Origin: an uncultured Caulobacteraceae bacterium
GTDB taxonomy: Bacteria; Pseudomonadota; Alphaproteobacteria; Caulobacterales; Aquidulcibacteraceae
Reading direction: 5' to 3'
DNA length: 64,000 nucleotides
NCBI GenBank assembly: GCA_902826145.1
Contig: CADEDT010000002.1
Location: 17,194-81,193 of the forward strand
A program made the translations under genes and the position numbers. The notes under the pieces are model-generated. The model was not told where the DNA came from, did not search any database, and saw only the letters and a list, made by a program, of their open reading frames with translations. Position 1 is the stretch's first letter. Every line of letters starts with the position of its first letter. Below are positions 17,475 to 26,473 of this stretch, piece by piece.

Positions 17475-18032
17475 ATGAGTGACGTAACAATCACCCTTGC
17501 CGAGCAACCGCCCGGCGCGCCAAAGGCGGACTTCGCCTTTTATATCGACTTCAAGAAGGGCGAAGGCTCGCCCTCGCGCGTATTCTCAGCGACGCACGAT
17601 TTTATCAAAGCTTGCGAGCGCGTGGACCGCGATCTCGTTCGTTCGATTGATTCCAACATCGAACCGGTCTTGATGCTTGAAGACATCGAGGCCGCTTCGC
17701 TCAAGACGTGGCTGCGAAACGCACTGACAGCAGCAGACGACCAAGCGATCAAGGAACTGGATTGGAAGCCGCTTGTCGGCAAATACCTCGTTCGGGCCAA
17801 GTATGCGATCCTGCGGTGGATCGACACTGACGATGCTCCGCGCAATTTGCCTGAATTGGCGCGTGAGATTCAGCAGATCGCGGCAGAGACAGACGTTCGC
17901 CATCTACCCGATTATGCGCCGCCGTCGGCTCAGACACTGATCACGGCTATCAAGGACTTCCAGGGCGTGAAGGAGACGCTCGCCTCGGTGATCGCGCAGC
18001 CTACATCTCTGCGGAAGGCGAGCTTGAAATGA
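17475..18032 (+). CDS. Transposon cargo: hypothetical protein (185 aa)
   Basis: This soluble protein begins MSDVTITLAEQPPGAPKADF at an ATG 45 bp after the transposase. No membrane segment or signal is seen. Features are an N-terminal beta-like part (FAFYIDFKKGEGSPSRVF), a helical centre (KACERVDRDLVRSIDSNIEP) and ASLKTWLRNALTAADDQAIK, followed by LDWKPLVGKYLVRAKYAIL. I do not recognise a named domain. Its stop overlaps the start of the next gene (ATGA), so the pair is translationally coupled and its two products probably act together. The pair is cargo of the IS1595 element. Confidence 0.75.
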   Translation: MSDVTITLAEQPPGAPKADFAFYIDFKKGEGSPSRVFSATHDFIKACERVDRDLVRSIDSNIEPVLMLEDIEAASLKTWLRNALTAADDQAIKELDWKPLVGKYLVRAKYAILRWIDTDDAPRNLPELAREIQQIAAETDVRHLPDYAPPSAQTLITAIKDFQGVKETLASVIAQPTSLRKASLK

Positions 18033-18400
18033 AGCTTAGCGTCCGCTGGAGCATCGAAGACATCGAGGCTCTTGCGGTCAGTCGCACGCTAGAGTCGCCG
18101 CCATCTCCAATGATCCTCGCGGTCAAGAAGCCTGATTATCTGGGAACGAGCCAGTGGGACCTCCGATTGGGCCGCAAGACTATTCAGGCCAAAATACAGG
18201 ATGCCGATTGGCTGCGTCGTTTCCAAGCTCGTGAGGAGGATGTGCGTCCCGGCGACGCCCTAGAGTGCATGGTTGTCGTCACTCAATTGTATGGTCACGA
18301 CAACGAGCTTGTTGCCGAGAGATTTGCGGTCGTAACCGTCATCAACGTATTGCGAAATCAATACACGCAAGCGCAGCTTTTTGGCGACGGCGAAGACTAG
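18029..18400 (+). CDS. Transposon cargo: hypothetical protein (123 aa)
   Basis: The start overlaps the stop of the 185-residue gene by 4 bp. The protein is soluble and beta-rich, with GTSQWDLRLGRKTIQAKIQD, then DWLRRFQAREEDVRPGDALE and a final region AERFAVVTVINVL. These motifs recall C-terminal parts of uncharacterised proteins that accompany mobile elements. No catalytic motif is visible. Its stop overlaps the convergent 143-residue gene by 4 bp, leaving no room for a terminator between them. Confidence 0.75.
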   Translation: MKLSVRWSIEDIEALAVSRTLESPPSPMILAVKKPDYLGTSQWDLRLGRKTIQAKIQDADWLRRFQAREEDVRPGDALECMVVVTQLYGHDNELVAERFAVVTVINVLRNQYTQAQLFGDGED

Positions 18401-18828
18401 TCGCGCGCGAGAACCCAAGTCTGACCATGCTCAGCGTTCGGCCCAGCTGGCGCAACCACGCCACGCTTGCGCAGATCGCGGAGCGCTGCGCGCGCCGCCT
18501 CATATGCCTCGCGGCCAATCCGCAGCGCGGGCTTGCCCTTGCTGAGCAGGATCGCGCGAGCGAGGTCCTTCGTGCTCATCGCCTTGCCTTGCGCGGCATG
18601 CAGCGCCGCCAGCACGAGGCGCGTGTTCTCGCCACGCTTGGCGCGCTTCGCCATCGGGCGCGTCGGTAGCGCTTCTATGAGGATGTCGGGCGACATGATC
18701 CGCAGCGCGGAATCTATGTGGCTGAGATTGATGCGCAGGATTTGGACTTGTGCCTCAGCCTGCATGATTTCCCGGACTAGTAGGTCTCGCTTACGGCGGA
18801 GACCGGCAACCGCTTGTTCTTCGGCCAT
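18397..18828 (-). CDS. Transposon cargo: coiled-coil plus winged-helix-like protein
   Basis: The protein has 143 residues. Residues 5-45 form a likely coiled coil (LRRKRDLLVREIMQAEAQVQ, then ILRINLSHIDSAL). A basic linker (PMAKRAKRGEN) follows. Residues about 68-140 resemble a winged helix: LVLAALHAAQGKAMSTKDLA, then AARAALRDLRKRGVVAPAG. Proteins of this plan are frequent beside insertion sequences in alphaproteobacteria, with no proven function; DNA binding is likely. It reads inward from the right end of the transposon, its start 34 bp from the right inverted repeat. Confidence 0.75.
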   Translation of the reverse strand: MAEEQAVAGLRRKRDLLVREIMQAEAQVQILRINLSHIDSALRIMSPDILIEALPTRPMAKRAKRGENTRLVLAALHAAQGKAMSTKDLARAILLSKGKPALRIGREAYEAARAALRDLRKRGVVAPAGPNAEHGQTWVLARD

Positions 18829-18861
18829 GCCCTCAATGTGAGGGGCGGTCGCTCAGGATTC

Positions 18862-18886
18862 TCCCGCGCTTGCGCCAAGATACCGG
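18862..18886 (-). repeat. Right terminal inverted repeat of IS1595 transposon
   Basis: This is an exact 25-bp reverse complement of 15109-15133. GGAGAGGG at 18885-18892 repeats the bases preceding the left end, marking the target duplication. The outer GG of this repeat is shared with that duplication. Confidence 0.93.
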
Positions 18887-18892
18887 AGAGGG

Positions 18893-19136
18893 CGGACCTC
18901 CCTGCTCGCCGTGGGCGCCTGGGTGTCGGAGCCAAAGAATCTCCTCCCACTCAGAGCTGGCGATAAATCATTCACGGGAACGCGCGGACGATTGTCCGAT
19001 TTCTTCCCTGCCTTGCCTTCCGGACGCTGAAGCGCGTTCCCGCCCTCTGCTTCTTAACCGCAACGCGTTCGCGTGTGCGGCGCATTGGCCCGCGTCATGC
19101 GACGCTGGCGCCAACCCTTTCTGGAGTTGCGCCAAT
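18893..19136. other. Non-coding stretch with a long inverted repeat before the pentapeptide genes
   Basis: After the transposon, about 245 bp contain no convincing gene. A 9-bp perfect inverted repeat, GGGAACGCG at 18976-18984 and CGCGTTCCC at 19033-19041, encloses a smaller hairpin CGGAC-gatt-GTCCG (18985-18998 including one extra base). This could be a structured leader or an intergenic repeat. The reading frame of the following gene stays open through here but codes for an atypical sequence without a start or signal peptide, so I place that gene's start at 19137. Confidence 0.5.
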
Positions 19137-19673
19137 ATGAAACGCGCCGCGTTGATCGCTTGCCTTTTGGCGTTCACCACGCCCGCTTTCGCGCAAGCCC
19201 CGTCCGCCACAGGCGGGCCAATCACCAACCAAGCCGAGCGCGACGCCATCGCCGAGCGCGTTCGCGGCGGCGCGAGCTGCGCCAATTGCGATCTCTTCCA
19301 GATCAGTCTCGCTTACCAATCAATCGCCGGCCGCAACTTCTCGGGCGCGCGCATCCGCCAGGCCGATCTCTCGCTCGCCACAGCCGACCGCGCCCGCTTC
19401 CACGGCGCCAATCTCTCGCTGACCAATCTCTTCGGCGCACGTCTTTCCAGCGCCGACCTCACCGAAACCAATCTCGAAGGCGCAACATTCGTCGGCGCCT
19501 ACCTTGGCGGCGCGCGCTTCAACGGCGCGGTGCTCACCGGCGCGAATTTCTCAGGTGCGGAACTCGCCAGCGCCGTTGGTATTACACAAGCGCAATTGAA
19601 TACTGCGTGCGGCGATGCAACGACCACGCTTCCCGCCGGAATGACTATCCCCGCTTGCGGTAACAACCAGTAA
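19137..19673 (+). CDS. Exported pentapeptide-repeat protein A
   Basis: The ATG at 19137 gives 178 residues with a Sec signal peptide (MKRAALIACLLAFTTPAFAQ). After CANCDLFQ, pentapeptide repeats of the A(D/N)Lxx type run from about 62 to 145 (ADLSLATADRARFHGANLSL, then ADLTETNLEGATFVGAYLGG, then GANFSGAELAS). These should fold into a right-handed quadrilateral beta-helix in the periplasm. The C-terminal cap GITQAQLNTACG...MTIPACG has two cysteines. The next gene encodes a similar protein with the same cap, so the two are tandem paralogues. Ligand and function are unknown. Confidence 0.83.
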   Translation: MKRAALIACLLAFTTPAFAQAPSATGGPITNQAERDAIAERVRGGASCANCDLFQISLAYQSIAGRNFSGARIRQADLSLATADRARFHGANLSLTNLFGARLSSADLTETNLEGATFVGAYLGGARFNGAVLTGANFSGAELASAVGITQAQLNTACGDATTTLPAGMTIPACGNNQ

Positions 19674-19710
19674 CAATTCTCGCTTACTGCATGTTCACTG
19701 GCGCGACATC

Positions 19711-20283
19711 TTGGGCGCGCCTACGCCCGGCGCCGTGCTGACACATTTTCGCCCAGCCGCTTGCGCGGCGGCCGTCCTCGTGACGGCTTCGGCGAGCCAG
19801 GCGCTTGCGTTCTGGCCGTTCGGCAACGGCGCGCGCATCGATCTCGCGCCCGCCTACGGCGGCGTCTGCGAAGAGTGCGATCTGTCAGGCCGCATCCTCG
19901 CCGGTGCGAAGATGTCGAACTCCAACTTCAGCCGCAGTGATTTCTCGAACGCTGTGCTCGCTCGCGCCGACGCCTCGCATTCGGAATTCGAAGGCGCCGA
20001 CTTCACGCAAGCCGATCTCACGCGCGTCCGATTGATTGACGCCTCATGCCCACGCGCTCGCTTCGAACGCGCCCGCCTCGAAGCCGCCAACGCACGCGGC
20101 GCCAACTTCACGCGCGCGAACTTCGCTCACGCCGACGTCACGCGCATGATTTTCGAAGACGCCAACCTCTCCGGCGCCGATCTCCGCAACGCCCGCGGCT
20201 TAACTCAAGCGCAACTCGACCAAGCCTGCGGCGACCGCCGCACAAGGCTGCCGCGCGGCATGCGCGTCGAGCGCTGCGGCTAA
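19711..20283 (+). CDS. Exported pentapeptide-repeat protein B
   Basis: The protein has 190 residues from a TTG at 19711, or 182 from a GTG at 19735. Either keeps a signal peptide ending near ASQALAF. CEECDLSGRILAGAKM is followed by pentapeptide repeats (FSNAVLARADASHSEFEGAD, then ADLTRVRLIDA, then ANFAHADVTRMIFEDANLSG). The cap LTQAQLDQACG...RVERC mirrors the upstream paralogue 37 bp away. A CxxC motif before the repeats is shared by both proteins. The stop overlaps the convergent GFA gene by 4 bp. Confidence 0.82.
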   Translation: MGAPTPGAVLTHFRPAACAAAVLVTASASQALAFWPFGNGARIDLAPAYGGVCEECDLSGRILAGAKMSNSNFSRSDFSNAVLARADASHSEFEGADFTQADLTRVRLIDASCPRARFERARLEAANARGANFTRANFAHADVTRMIFEDANLSGADLRNARGLTQAQLDQACGDRRTRLPRGMRVERCG

Positions 20284-20717
20284 GCCTTCGGCGGCGGCAG
20301 TTCGTCCTCAGGCATTTTTTGGAATTGCGTCAGCTCGGGATCGAGGGTGATCCACGGCGAAGCTTGCAAAACATACGCGTGCGCCACCAGCGGCAGGGCG
20401 AGCGGCGCATCCAGTGTCGGCGCGAGCACGGCACGGAAATCGGGGCGCGCGTCGCGCTCCGCCCACACCCATGTCCCACAACCAGAACAGCGCCGCGTAC
20501 GCACGGCGTGGCCACCCTCTGCACCGCGCTCAAACACCAAGGTGTCGCCCGAAAGGATGTGAAACGCGTCGGTCTTCACGGTGAAAGCCGTCGTAAACGG
20601 CGCGCCGCTCAGCTTTTTGCAGGAGTCGCAATGGCAATGCCCGCTCCAGATCGGCGCGGCGTCGCAACGATAGCGCACGGCGCCGCAGAGGCACCCGCCC
20701 TCAAACGGCGCCGGCAT
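20280..20717 (-). CDS. GFA family zinc protein
   Basis: The ATG at 20717 gives 145 residues: MPAPFEGGCLCGAVRYRCDA, then GHCHCDSCKKLSGAPF, and later RRCSGCGTWVWAE. These carry the CxC, CxxC and CxxC zinc sites of the GFA/CENP-V fold in the usual order. Some members bind glutathione adducts; the substrate here is unknown. Longer in-frame extensions upstream run into aspS on the same strand and are not conserved. It is 62 bp downstream of aspS and may be read through from it. The window's other GFA gene (12307) is only distantly similar. Confidence 0.85.
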   Translation of the reverse strand: MPAPFEGGCLCGAVRYRCDAAPIWSGHCHCDSCKKLSGAPFTTAFTVKTDAFHILSGDTLVFERGAEGGHAVRTRRCSGCGTWVWAERDARPDFRAVLAPTLDAPLALPLVAHAYVLQASPWITLDPELTQFQKMPEDELPPPKA

Positions 20718-20779
20718 CTGCGCGAGAATTTTGAGAGCGGCGCGAAGGCGTTGAAAATCGATCGCCACGCGCGCCTCCG

Positions 20780-22582
20780 CTAGCTCTTCGGCTGTTCCGC
20801 GATCCGAATGCTCAGCTCCTTGAGCTGCTTCGGCGTCACTTCGCCTGGCGCGTTCATCATCAGATCCTGCGCCTGCTGATTGAATGGGAAGACGATGACT
20901 TCGCGGATGTTGTCGACGCCGGCGAGCAGCATGACGATGCGGTCCACGCCCGGCGCCGAACCGCCGTGCGGCGGCGCGCCGAAGCGGAACGCGTTCAGCA
21001 TGCCACCGAATTTTTCCTCGACGACTTCGCGGCCATAGCCCGCGATCTCGAACGCCTTGATCATGATCTCCGGCTTGTGATTGCGAATAGCGCCCGAGCT
21101 CAATTCGACCCCATTGCAAACGATGTCATACTGGAAGGCCGTGATCTTCTCGATCGTCTCGCGATCGCTGGGATCAAGCTTCAAGAAGGCTTCGTGATCA
21201 TAGTTCGGCATCGAGAACGGGTTGTGGGAGAAGTCGATCTTCTTCTCCTCCTCGCTCCACTCGTACATCGGGAAGTCGACGATCCAGCAGAACTTGAACT
21301 GCTCCTTGTCGGCAAGGTTCAGCTCATCCGCGACCTTGTTCCGCGCCAAGCCTGCGAACTTGTAGAAGGCACTAGGATCACCCGCGACGAAGAACGCCGC
21401 GTCGCCAACCTTCAAGCCAAGCTGCTCGCGAATGGCCTGCGCTTTTTCCGGTCCGATGTTCTTCGCGATCGGCCCCGCGCCGCCTTCCTCGCCCTCGCGC
21501 CAGAAGATGTAGCCCAAGCCCGGCTGGCCTTCGGACTTCGCCCACGAATCCATTCGGTCCGCGAACGCGCGCGAACCGCCGTTTGGCGCGGGCACCGCCC
21601 AGATGGCGTTTTTCGGATTCTCGAGAATGCGCGCGAACAGACCAAAGCCGCCGCCACGGAAGTGATCACTGACGTCGCTCAGCACGAGCGGGTTGCGCAG
21701 GTCCGGCTTGTCGGAGCCGTACTTCGCAATCGACTCCGCATACGGAATGCGCAGGAATTCACCGGCCTTGGTGACGCGCTTGCCGTTGGCGAATTCCTGG
21801 AACACGCCCGCCAACACCGGTTCGATCGCGTTGAACACGTCTTCCTGCGTGACGAAGCTCATCTCGAAATCGAGCTGATAGAATTCGCCCGGCGAACGGT
21901 CGGCGCGTGCGTCTTCATCGCGGAAGCACGGCGCGATCTGGAAGTACTTGTCGAACCCCGCCACCATCAGCAGCTGCTTGAATTGCTGCGGCGCCTGCGG
22001 CAGCGCGTAGAACTTGCCGGGGTGCAAACGCGACGGCACCAGGAAGTCGCGCGCGCCTTCCGGAGAAGACGCCGTCAGGATCGGTGTCTGAAACTCGGTG
22101 AAGCCCTGATCGATCATCCGCCGGCGCAGCGACGCAATCACTTGGCTGCGCAGCAGGATCGAACGGTGCAGCTTTTCGCGGCGCAGATCGAGGAAGCGAT
22201 ACTTGAGCCGCAGCTCCTCCGGATACTCTGGCTCGCCGAACACCGGCAGCGGCAGCTCCTCTGCCGCACCCAAAACCTCAAGCGCAGTCGCATGCACTTC
22301 AATGGCGCCCGTCGGTAGATTGGCGTTGACGGTCTCCGCCGTGCGCTCGATCACCTTGCCGTCGATCTGAATGACGCTTTCCGCGCGCACGCGCTCGGCC
22401 GCTGCGAACGCCGCCGACGACGGCGCGATCACGATCTGCGTCAGCCCGTAATTGTCGCGAAGGTCGATGAACAGGATGCCGCCGTGGTCGCGCTTACGAT
22501 GCACCCAGCCGGAAACGCGCACATCCTTGCCAGCGTCAGTCTGACGGAGAGCGCCGCAGTTGTGGGAACGATAAGCGTGCAT
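20780..22582 (-). CDS. aspS: Aspartate--tRNA ligase
   Basis: This class II aminoacyl-tRNA synthetase has 600 residues, the bacterial type with an N-terminal OB-fold (about 1-105), a catalytic core and a GAD insertion domain (about 290-420). Motif 2 is visible in the segment [19 protein letters not shown] (about 217-235), and motif 3 in [16 protein letters not shown] near 545. The start [13 protein letters not shown] is typical. Whether it charges only tRNA-Asp or also tRNA-Asn cannot be settled here; many alphaproteobacteria use the relaxed form with GatCAB. In relatives this gene often sits by rnd and ppk rather than serS. Confidence 0.95.
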   Translation of the reverse strand: MHAYRSHNCGALRQTDAGKDVRVSGWVHRKRDHGGILFIDLRDNYGLTQIVIAPSSAAFAAAERVRAESVIQIDGKVIERTAETVNANLPTGAIEVHATALEVLGAAEELPLPVFGEPEYPEELRLKYRFLDLRREKLHRSILLRSQVIASLRRRMIDQGFTEFQTPILTASSPEGARDFLVPSRLHPGKFYALPQAPQQFKQLLMVAGFDKYFQIAPCFRDEDARADRSPGEFYQLDFEMSFVTQEDVFNAIEPVLAGVFQEFANGKRVTKAGEFLRIPYAESIAKYGSDKPDLRNPLVLSDVSDHFRGGGFGLFARILENPKNAIWAVPAPNGGSRAFADRMDSWAKSEGQPGLGYIFWREGEEGGAGPIAKNIGPEKAQAIREQLGLKVGDAAFFVAGDPSAFYKFAGLARNKVADELNLADKEQFKFCWIVDFPMYEWSEEEKKIDFSHNPFSMPNYDHEAFLKLDPSDRETIEKITAFQYDIVCNGVELSSGAIRNHKPEIMIKAFEIAGYGREVVEEKFGGMLNAFRFGAPPHGGSAPGVDRIVMLLAGVDNIREVIVFPFNQQAQDLMMNAPGEVTPKQLKELSIRIAEQPKS

Positions 22583-22693
22583 CGGAACTCCAGCGGTCTG
22601 AATCAGAACAGCGCCACTATTTTGCGCGGAAAGCGCATGGCTGGCGCTCGCTTGTCAAGGCGTCAACCCGGCCGGCACCAAGCGCAAGCTGCT

Positions 22694-24151
<1,458 letters not shown>

Positions 24152-25003
24152 CTATGGGGCGGGCGGAACGACGTCGGCGGAGGCTTCCGCCGCTTCCTTC
24201 CTAGATCGGGCCCGCTCGATTGCCGCCACGATCCAGATCGAAATCTCGTAGAGCAGGTAAACCGGCACGGCCATGACGAACATCGAGATGACGTCGTTGG
24301 GCGTCACCAAGGCCGCGAATGCAGCGATGCCGACGATGGCGTAGCGGCGGCCCTTACGCAGAAGCGAAGACGAAACGATCCCGACGCGGCCAAGCAAAGA
24401 GAGCACGACCGGGAGCTGGAACATCAGACCGAAAGCCAGGACCAAGGTCGTCACCAGGCCCATGTATTCTTCGACTTTAGGCAGGTAGGTGACGCGTACC
24501 GGCCCTTCGGTGACTTCCTGCGTCAGCGCGAAGTTCAGCGCGAACGGCATGGCCACGTAGAAGACGAACGCAGCGCCCAGCGCGAACATGGCAGGCGCCG
24601 CGACGAGGAACGGCGCGGCGGCCGCGCGTTCCTTGCGATAGAGGCCCGGCGCGATGAAGGCGTAAGCCTGCCAAGCGATGATCGGGAACGCGAAGACGAT
24701 GCCCCCGAACAAGGCGATCTGCATCTTCACCGAGAAGAAGCCGAAAGCGCCGGTGTTGATGAGCTGGATCGACTCGCCCGCGCGTTCGGGATGCGCATGC
24801 GCCATCGCCGTCTGGAACGGCTGGGCGAGGAACATGAAAATCGGATCGACGAAGATGAAGCAGCCGATAAAGCCAATGACGACGGCGGCCACGACCGTGA
24901 CGAGGCGATTGCGCAGCTCGGCCAAGTGGTCGAGCAGCGGCGCACGCGAGGCTTCAATTTCCTCGTCGTCGGTAAGCTGTTTCTTCTGGGCCGCCGTATT
25001 CAC
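24152..25003 (-). CDS. tatC: Sec-independent translocase protein TatC
   Basis: TatC recognises twin-arginine signal peptides and organises the Tat pore in the inner membrane. The protein has 283 residues from a GTG that overlaps the tatB stop (GTGA). It has six TMs and the conserved N-terminal region PLLDHLAELRNRLV (about 19-32), which in E. coli forms part of the signal-peptide binding site. The periplasmic loop contains FLAQPF. The C-terminal tail is short. It is co-transcribed with tatA and tatB. Confidence 0.96.
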   Translation of the reverse strand: MNTAAQKKQLTDDEEIEASRAPLLDHLAELRNRLVTVVAAVVIGFIGCFIFVDPIFMFLAQPFQTAMAHAHPERAGESIQLINTGAFGFFSVKMQIALFGGIVFAFPIIAWQAYAFIAPGLYRKERAAAAPFLVAAPAMFALGAAFVFYVAMPFALNFALTQEVTEGPVRVTYLPKVEEYMGLVTTLVLAFGLMFQLPVVLSLLGRVGIVSSSLLRKGRRYAIVGIAAFAALVTPNDVISMFVMAVPVYLLYEISIWIVAAIERARSRKEAAEASADVVPPAP

Positions 25004-25461
25004 GGCGCGCTCCGCGCAATCGGCGCGACATCCGCGTGTTCAGGCACGCCGACAGGTTTTGCAGCCCCTTCATCGGCCGCTTTTTCAGCTTCCACGTCAG
25101 CGGCTGGTTCAACTGGCGCTTCAAGCGCCGGTGTTTCAATGGGCGGCGGCGCCGGAATGGCGGGTTGCGATTTGATGCCGGCGTAGTCTTCCAGCGTGGG
25201 CAGCGGCTTGGTCAGCTCGTTGCGGATTTCTTGCAGCGACGTGGTCCGGCGGAGCGCGTCGACTTCACGCTTCAGTTCGTCGAGCTCTGCTTGGCGCGCG
25301 AGTTCATCGAAGCCGGTGCGGAATTCTTGCGCCATGCCGCGAAGCTTCGCCGTCCAACGGCCGATCTTTCGGAACAAGAGCGGCAGGTCTTTCGGCCCCA
25401 CCACAATGAGGGCGAGGATGCCGAGAATGACGATTTCGTTGAAGCCAAGACTTGGCAGCAT
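25000..25461 (-). CDS. tatB: Sec-independent translocase protein TatB
   Basis: The protein has 153 residues: an N-terminal TM with the TatB hallmark Glu (MLPSLGFNEIVILGILALIV), the hinge GPKDLP, and an amphipathic helix (FRKIGRWTAKLRGMAQEF). A long Ala/Pro/Glu-rich tail follows. TatB sits with TatC in the substrate-receptor complex. It lies 17 bp after tatA and overlaps tatC by 4 bp. Confidence 0.94.
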   Translation of the reverse strand: MLPSLGFNEIVILGILALIVVGPKDLPLLFRKIGRWTAKLRGMAQEFRTGFDELARQAELDELKREVDALRRTTSLQEIRNELTKPLPTLEDYAGIKSQPAIPAPPPIETPALEAPVEPAADVEAEKAADEGAAKPVGVPEHADVAPIARSAP

Positions 25462-25478
25462 GGCGGTTTACCGCGCGC

Positions 25479-25700
25479 TTAGTTCTGCGCGTTGTCCTTC
25501 TGCCGTTCGCTGGACTGGTCGCGAACCTGAGGCGCTGGGTCTTGCGCAGGCGGGGTCTGCTCGTCGCTCAGGCCCTTGCGGAAGCCCTTAATGCCTTCGC
25601 CGAGGTCCTTCATCAGGCCGGCGATACGGCCCGGGCGGCTGAACAGCAGGAACGCCAGCACCAAGACGATCAGGAGCGGGATAAGCCCAGGCATATGCAT
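25479..25700 (-). CDS. tatA: Sec-independent translocase protein TatA
   Basis: This small pore-forming Tat subunit has 73 residues from the ATG at 25700, with a second ATG two codons in. An N-terminal TM (about 5-20) is followed by the hinge FSRPGRI and the amphipathic helix AGLMKDLGEGIKGFRKGL, conserved in TatA. The polar tail is Gln/Pro-rich. The usual FGxxKLP hinge is varied (FSRPGRIAGL), as is common in this group. It lies 44 bp downstream of scpB. Confidence 0.9.
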   Translation of the reverse strand: MHMPGLIPLLIVLVLAFLLFSRPGRIAGLMKDLGEGIKGFRKGLSDEQTPPAQDPAPQVRDQSSERQKDNAQN

Positions 25701-25744
25701 CGAACGGGTACTCCAAACTTGCGGATGGCGTCGGGAGGGACGCC

Positions 25745-26473
25745 CTATTCGTCTTCCAGATGATCCACGAAAAAGCTTGCCGCGTCGTCACCTGGCGACA
25801 GTGGTTCTTCGTCGCTGGCCATGTCCTCGCTTGGGCGCGGGACGTCAATGCCCTGCGCCGCGCGGGGATCGAGGAGGCCGAGGGCCTTCAGATCGTCCTT
25901 GCCCGGGAGAGCGTCAAGCGAGGCCAGGCCGAACTGACTTAGGAACGCATCCGACGTGCCGAAGGTGAGCGGCCGGCCGGGGGTCCGGCGGCGGCCCCGC
26001 GGCCGGATCCAGCCGATCTCGAGTAGGAGCTCCATCGAGCCGCGCGAGAGGCTGACGCCCCGGATTTCCTCGATTTCCGCGCGGGTCACCGGCTGGTGGT
26101 ATGCGATAACCGCCAAGGTTTCCATGGCCGCCTTAGGGAGCTTGCGGGGCGCTTCGCGGGTTTCGGCGAATAGGCTTGAGAGGTCAGGCGCGGATTGGAA
26201 GCGCCAGGCGCCCCCTGCCTCGACCAGCTGGACGCCGCGCTCGGCATAGTCGGCTTTCAGCTTCATCAGCACGGCGGCAACGTCGACGGCGGGACCGAGC
26301 TTTTCGCCCAGCGCTTTAGCCGTGATGGGTTCGCCGCCGGCGAATAGCAGCGCTTCCGCCGCGCGGATGGCGTCGACGCTCGGTTCGGCGCGTGGGCGGT
26401 CGCCGCCCTCGGTGAAGGCGTCTTCGATGCGGCGGATGGTGTCCGCCAGCGGTGGATCGTTGTCGGCGCTCAT
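25745..26473 (-). CDS. scpB: Segregation and condensation protein ScpB
   Basis: ScpB forms the SMC-ScpAB condensin that compacts and segregates the chromosome. The 242-residue protein contains two winged-helix domains: AAEALLFAGGEPITAKALGE (about 33-52) and then LPKAAMETLAVIAYHQPVTRAEIEEIRG (about 125-152, split here by description only), followed by GRPLTFGTSDAFLSQFGL. The C-terminal ~40 residues are acidic. It starts inside the scpA stop codon (ATGA), so the two are coupled and produced together. Confidence 0.93.
   Translation of the reverse strand: MSADNDPPLADTIRRIEDAFTEGGDRPRAEPSVDAIRAAEALLFAGGEPITAKALGEKLGPAVDVAAVLMKLKADYAERGVQLVEAGGAWRFQSAPDLSSLFAETREAPRKLPKAAMETLAVIAYHQPVTRAEIEEIRGVSLSRGSMELLLEIGWIRPRGRRRTPGRPLTFGTSDAFLSQFGLASLDALPGKDDLKALGLLDPRAAQGIDVPRPSEDMASDEEPLSPGDDAASFFVDHLEDE

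Larger units (their letters stand above)
15109..18886. mobile_element. IS1595-family transposon (about 3.8 kb) with five cargo genes
   Basis: The element is bounded by perfect 25-bp terminal inverted repeats in the correct outside-to-inside orientation. It contains one IS1595-type transposase (16452-17429) and five other genes. Two are leftward (a membrane protein and a DUF6471 protein), two are rightward (185- and 123-residue unknown proteins) and one is leftward at the right end (a 143-residue winged-helix-like protein). The flanks show a direct repeat: GGAGAGGG at 15101-15108 and again at 18885-18892, where the last copy overlaps the outermost two bases of the right repeat. It can be read as an 8-bp duplication, the size usual for IS1595, or 6 bp (AGAGGG) with fully symmetric ends. 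The intact ends and open transposase suggest recent insertion. Confidence 0.88.
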
